A DNA stretch of 18,105 nucleotides from TMED69 sp964642505 (GTDB lineage: Bacteria; Pseudomonadota; Gammaproteobacteria; Ga0077536). Where the stretch lies: the NCBI GenBank assembly GCA_964642505.1, contig CAZXQY010000054.1:1-18105 (forward strand), in the 5' to 3' direction. The translations under genes were made by a program, and so were the position numbers. Below the pieces are notes generated by a model that had not been told where the DNA came from, did no database searches, and saw nothing but the letters and a program-made list of their open reading frames with translations. Of this stretch, positions 16,301 to 18,105 are shown piece by piece; positions within the stretch are counted from its first letter, which is position 1, and every line of letters begins with the position of its first letter.

Positions 16301-16453
16301 AGAACCGATCAAATTCTGATTGGTCGGATTGCACGAGGAATCGGGGGCGCTTTTCATGCGAACACGACTCCGGGAACTACCGGTAGGGCTTTCGCAGTTT
16401 CAGGCACCTATCTACTCGAACAAAGCACTAACCTAGCGAACCAAGCCCAGTAG
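13332..16453 (+). CDS. Large secreted FecR-domain protein with Glu-rich tract and beta-repeat C-terminus; interrupted by assembly gap
   Basis: The frame from ATG 13332 (AAGG 9 nt upstream) enters the N-run in the same register in which the right flank, read from 14090, continues to the stop at 16451, if the duplicated 55-nt flank is counted once. This gives one protein of at least about 988 residues. Order: signal peptide with likely type I cleavage after KVHA (no lipobox; the Cys follows Leu), FecR domain (about 28-150, with GDTIDTGDAVRT, LIEGSIRLVTG and TPVASIGIRGTSG), a Cys-containing linker, a Glu-rich tract, an acidic Ser/Asp/Glu region, then about 600 residues rich in Gly/Ser/Thr with alternating beta-strand patterns and two CSxGC motifs. 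The SGFFAGNGTG...AIGVNYGV segment recalls TbpB-like cargo barrels, but weakly. It is probably exported by the barrel protein encoded just upstream. Ligand and exact function are unknown. Confidence 0.75.
13935..13989 (+). repeat. 55-nt direct repeat, left copy, abutting the N-run
   Basis: This 55-nt Glu-rich segment (EGQEEEQ followed by eight GAA codons, then QEE) is identical to 14090-14144, the first 55 bases after the gap. The two copies are separated only by the N-run and lie in the same codon register (EGQ...). Confidence 0.95.
13990..14089. other. Assembly gap (100 N)
   Basis: Exactly 100 N placeholder bases inside the Glu-rich coding tract. The true length is unknown. The flanking copies suggest a collapsed or overlapping contig junction, so the missing sequence could be nothing (a simple overlap) or further in-frame Glu-rich repeat units. 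Confidence 0.98.
14090..14144 (+). repeat. 55-nt direct repeat, right copy
   Basis: Identical to 13935-13989. It is followed by EGEEEQADGES and a second, looser repeat family in the acidic region: SDSEDQTENDEE near 14184 and SDSEGQTENDEE near 14241, differing by one residue and followed by related bases. Confidence 0.95.
15620..15718 (+). repeat. Internal protein repeat A (33 residues ending in CSGGC)
   Basis: This 33-codon segment of the FecR-domain protein aligns without gaps to 16190-16288 with 14 identical residues, including F, NG, LTG and the closing CSxGC. It marks an ancient duplication within the beta-rich C-terminus. The Cys pair lies at 15704-15706 and 15716-15718. Confidence 0.65.
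16190..16288 (+). repeat. Internal protein repeat B (33 residues ending in CSAGC)
   Basis: Partner of 15620-15718, with the same ungapped 33-residue frame. The Cys pair is at 16274-16276 and 16286-16288. Each CSxGC could form a tight or inter-module disulfide in an oxidising compartment. Confidence 0.65.
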
Positions 16454-16475
16454 AGTTTCTTCACTCGAAACCCTA

Positions 16476-17147
16476 CTAGCTCCAAGCAAACTTGGGCTGA
16501 TCGAAATGCGCGACGCGAGTGGCTTTACCAGAAATGCACACTTCTCGGAATTGGTAGATGATCGCAGCTGTAGGAGCCGCTATCCAGTTGTCCCCAACCG
16601 GCATACGAAGAACAGGTTGATTTTCTCCTTCCGTATAATCCAACATCGGTGCGTCATCTCGCATGAATTCACTTATGGGAATACGATGGATCGATTCAAC
16701 TTCGCCTGGATTTGCGCAAAACGACTGTTGGGGACCTGCCCAGATCACTATCGGTGTAATTAAAAAACCTGATCTCGTTACAAAATCATCCAATCTACCT
16801 AGAATATTCCTTTTTGAAAGTTTAAGGCCGATTTCTTCAGCTGTTTCGCGAAGTGCCGTCTCCTCAGGACTTTCGGTCCCATCAAGCCGCCCTCCGGGAA
16901 ACGCCCATTGGCCTGAATGCCGCTTCAGATTCGGAGACCGCCTGGTCAAAAGAAGTGCGGCATCGGCTTGCCATTGTTTAAATACCGGCATTCCACTGAG
17001 CCCGGCACCAGTTCCTAAATCTGTTACGACGACAGCAACAGCGGCAGTCAAACCACCTTCCGGTAGAGTAGCAGAATATACCTCGAAATCTGATATCCGT
17101 CGTTTTAATTTATACCTAAATTGTTTATTGCAACTAATACGTTCCAT
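16476..17147 (-). CDS. Nudix hydrolase, CoA pyrophosphatase type
   Basis: A 223-residue Nudix protein. The Nudix box is complete (G86, E92, R100, E101, E104, E105, G107 in the GX5EX7REUXEEXGU pattern), so metal-dependent diphosphate hydrolysis is expected. Just before it, LLLTRRSPNLKRHSGQWAFPGG is split here as LLLTRRSPNLKRH and SGQWAFPGG and matches the UPF0035/NuCoA motif of CoA diphosphatases (NudL/YeaB, Nudt7/8), which split CoA or acyl-CoA into 3',5'-ADP and phosphopantetheine. That fits a region full of acyl-CoA enzymes, where it could trim CoA pools. The start at 17147 has only a weak GGGTT upstream. The gene is convergent with the FecR-domain gene (22-nt gap holding an imperfect hairpin) and divergent from the second acyl-CoA dehydrogenase gene. 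Confidence 0.88.
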   Translation of the reverse strand: MERISCNKQFRYKLKRRISDFEVYSATLPEGGLTAAVAVVVTDLGTGAGLSGMPVFKQWQADAALLLTRRSPNLKRHSGQWAFPGGRLDGTESPEETALRETAEEIGLKLSKRNILGRLDDFVTRSGFLITPIVIWAGPQQSFCANPGEVESIHRIPISEFMRDDAPMLDYTEGENQPVLRMPVGDNWIAAPTAAIIYQFREVCISGKATRVAHFDQPKFAWS

Positions 17148-17240
17148 TTAAAACCCAATTCAAAATGATTTTGACATACTAAACCATAACGCCGCTCAGT
17201 AACACGAATCGCATGCTGTCTTTTCTACAAAGATCACTAG

Positions 17241-17257
17241 ACGTGTTAGACTAAAAT
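17241..17257. promoter_or_regulatory. Second copy of the TGTTAGACTAA site
   Basis: TGTTAGACTAA (17244-17254) is identical to the core of the dyad at 8967 and lies 16 nt before the second acyl-CoA dehydrogenase ATG, close to its RBS, where a bound repressor would block expression. The right half-site is less perfect here (CTAAAA instead of CTAACA). An isolated TTGACA at 17171-17176 has no good -10 partner, so I do not call a promoter. Confidence 0.45.
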
Positions 17258-17270
17258 CCAAAGGAAACGG

Positions 17271-18105
17271 ATGTATAAAATGCACTTCGAACTCACCGAC
17301 GAACAACTTCTCATTCAAGAAACAGCAAAAAAATTTGCTGAGAATGAGCTTAAACCGATAGCCGCCAGTCTTGAACAGCCCGAGAACCGGTCACTTTACC
17401 TTGAGAAACTTAAGCAGCTCTCTGAATTAGGCTTCATGGGCTTAAACGTTGATTCAAGTTTCGGTGGCTCACAAGCAGGAGTCATAGCTTTTAGTATTGC
17501 TCTAACTGAAGTCGCCAAAGCCTGCTCTTCTACTGGGGTCGCGATGTCGGTAAATAATCTCGTTGCTGAAGTTATCCAGATCATTGGCAACCCCGAACAG
17601 AAGCAAACCTACATCCCCCGGATTTGTTCGGGCGATTATCCCAGTGGCGCCTTTTGCTTATCCGAATCCGAAGCTGGCTCCGATCCGTCTCGATTAAAAA
17701 CTCGAGCAGAACAAAACGGTGCCGATTGGATTATAAATGGATCAAAAACGTGGATTTCAAACGCCGAATACGCCGGATTGTTCATCGTCTGGGCAGTTAC
17801 AGATGCGGACGCCAAACCAGGGAAAGGTATTTCTTGTTTTATCGTTGAAGGAGACAATCCTGGAGTATCCGTGGGACCAAATGAGCGGAAAATGGGCCAA
17901 CGAGCGTCTAGTACTAACACCGTCAATTTTACAGACTGCCTGGTTCCAAAATCTGCCTTACTCGGCGAAATCAACCACGGTTTTAGAATTGCCGTCGGAG
18001 AACTGACCGGAGGTCGAATAGGAATAGCATCGCTGGCACTCGGTATAGGAAACGCGGCTTTAATAGAAGCGTCCAGCTATATCACTGAGCGCAGGCAATT
18101 CGGGC
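17271..18105 (+). CDS. Acyl-CoA dehydrogenase, SCAD/MCAD-like, C-terminus cut by window edge
   Basis: A frame of 278 codons runs off the right edge from ATG 17271 (AAAGGA 5 nt upstream; a second in-frame ATG at 17280 has poorer spacing). Motifs are FCLSESEAGSDPS (about 122-134), WIINGSKTWISNAEYA (about 147-162), MGQRASSTNTVNF (about 205-217) and ITERRQFG at the edge. At the position where the other dehydrogenase here has its catalytic Glu (QER), this one has Gly (GGR). A C-terminal IYEGT-type Glu beyond the window is therefore expected, as in short- and medium-chain enzymes. The two dehydrogenases would then have different catalytic architectures and substrate ranges. It is the first gene of a rightward unit whose extent is unseen. 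Confidence 0.93.
   Translation, partial: MYKMHFELTDEQLLIQETAKKFAENELKPIAASLEQPENRSLYLEKLKQLSELGFMGLNVDSSFGGSQAGVIAFSIALTEVAKACSSTGVAMSVNNLVAEVIQIIGNPEQKQTYIPRICSGDYPSGAFCLSESEAGSDPSRLKTRAEQNGADWIINGSKTWISNAEYAGLFIVWAVTDADAKPGKGISCFIVEGDNPGVSVGPNERKMGQRASSTNTVNFTDCLVPKSALLGEINHGFRIAVGELTGGRIGIASLALGIGNAALIEASSYITERRQFG

Noticed and set aside
14363..16453. Independent gene starting at ATG 14363
   Set aside because: The same frame is open back to the gap and matches the register of the FecR-domain gene; no RBS precedes 14363.
16452..16475. Hairpin (AGAGTTTC / GAAACCCT) as a terminator between convergent genes
   Set aside because: Short AT-rich stem with a mismatch and no U-tract; noted only as an imperfect hairpin.
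17171..17176. TTGACA as a -35 for the second acyl-CoA dehydrogenase
   Set aside because: No reasonable -10 hexamer at 16-19 nt spacing.

Overview
The window looks like a metagenome-derived contig from a Gram-negative, probably proteobacterial, organism. The main reasons are an outer-membrane beta-barrel protein ending in Phe, several exported proteins, proteobacterial-style RBSs, and a 100-N scaffold gap. Composition is slightly AT-rich by eye. I cannot place it more precisely. Coding density is high and no gene-free stretch exceeds about 200 bases. I see no rRNA, tRNA, CRISPR array, insertion sequence or phage gene.

Layout. (1) 1-5607, minus strand, six same-direction genes read right to left: an F420-type LLM oxidoreductase, a stand-alone GTP cyclohydrolase II (RibA), an exported metallo-beta-lactamase-fold lactonase-like enzyme, then a GldA/GldF/GldG-type ABC module whose last gene runs off the left edge. 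(2) 5787-11797, CoA-thioester catabolism genes on both strands: an LCAD/IVD-type acyl-CoA dehydrogenase, an amidohydrolase-2 protein, three different enoyl-CoA hydratase/isomerase (crotonase) genes, and an alpha/beta hydrolase that carries a frameshift. (3) 11916-16453, a two-gene outer-membrane/secretion locus: a TPR plus beta-barrel protein resembling Slam/DUF560 (type XI secretion) proteins, then a large secreted protein with a FecR domain, a Glu-rich low-complexity tract interrupted by the assembly gap, and a Gly/Ser/Thr-rich beta-repeat C-terminus. (4) 16476-18105, a CoA-pyrophosphatase-type Nudix hydrolase (minus) and the start of a second acyl-CoA dehydrogenase (plus, cut by the right edge).

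How they may work together (inference): the dehydrogenases, crotonases, amidohydrolase, hydrolase and LLM oxidoreductase suggest degradation of a cyclic or branched acid through CoA thioesters. RibA supplies the entry step to the flavin and deazaflavin precursors that the LLM enzyme and dehydrogenases need. Two dyad sites sharing an 11-base core lie before a crotonase gene and the second dehydrogenase gene, so these genes may share a regulator. The secretion locus sits inside this catabolic region. It is the most unusual part of the window because the putative exporter is paired with a chimeric FecR/acidic/beta cargo rather than a classical surface lipoprotein.
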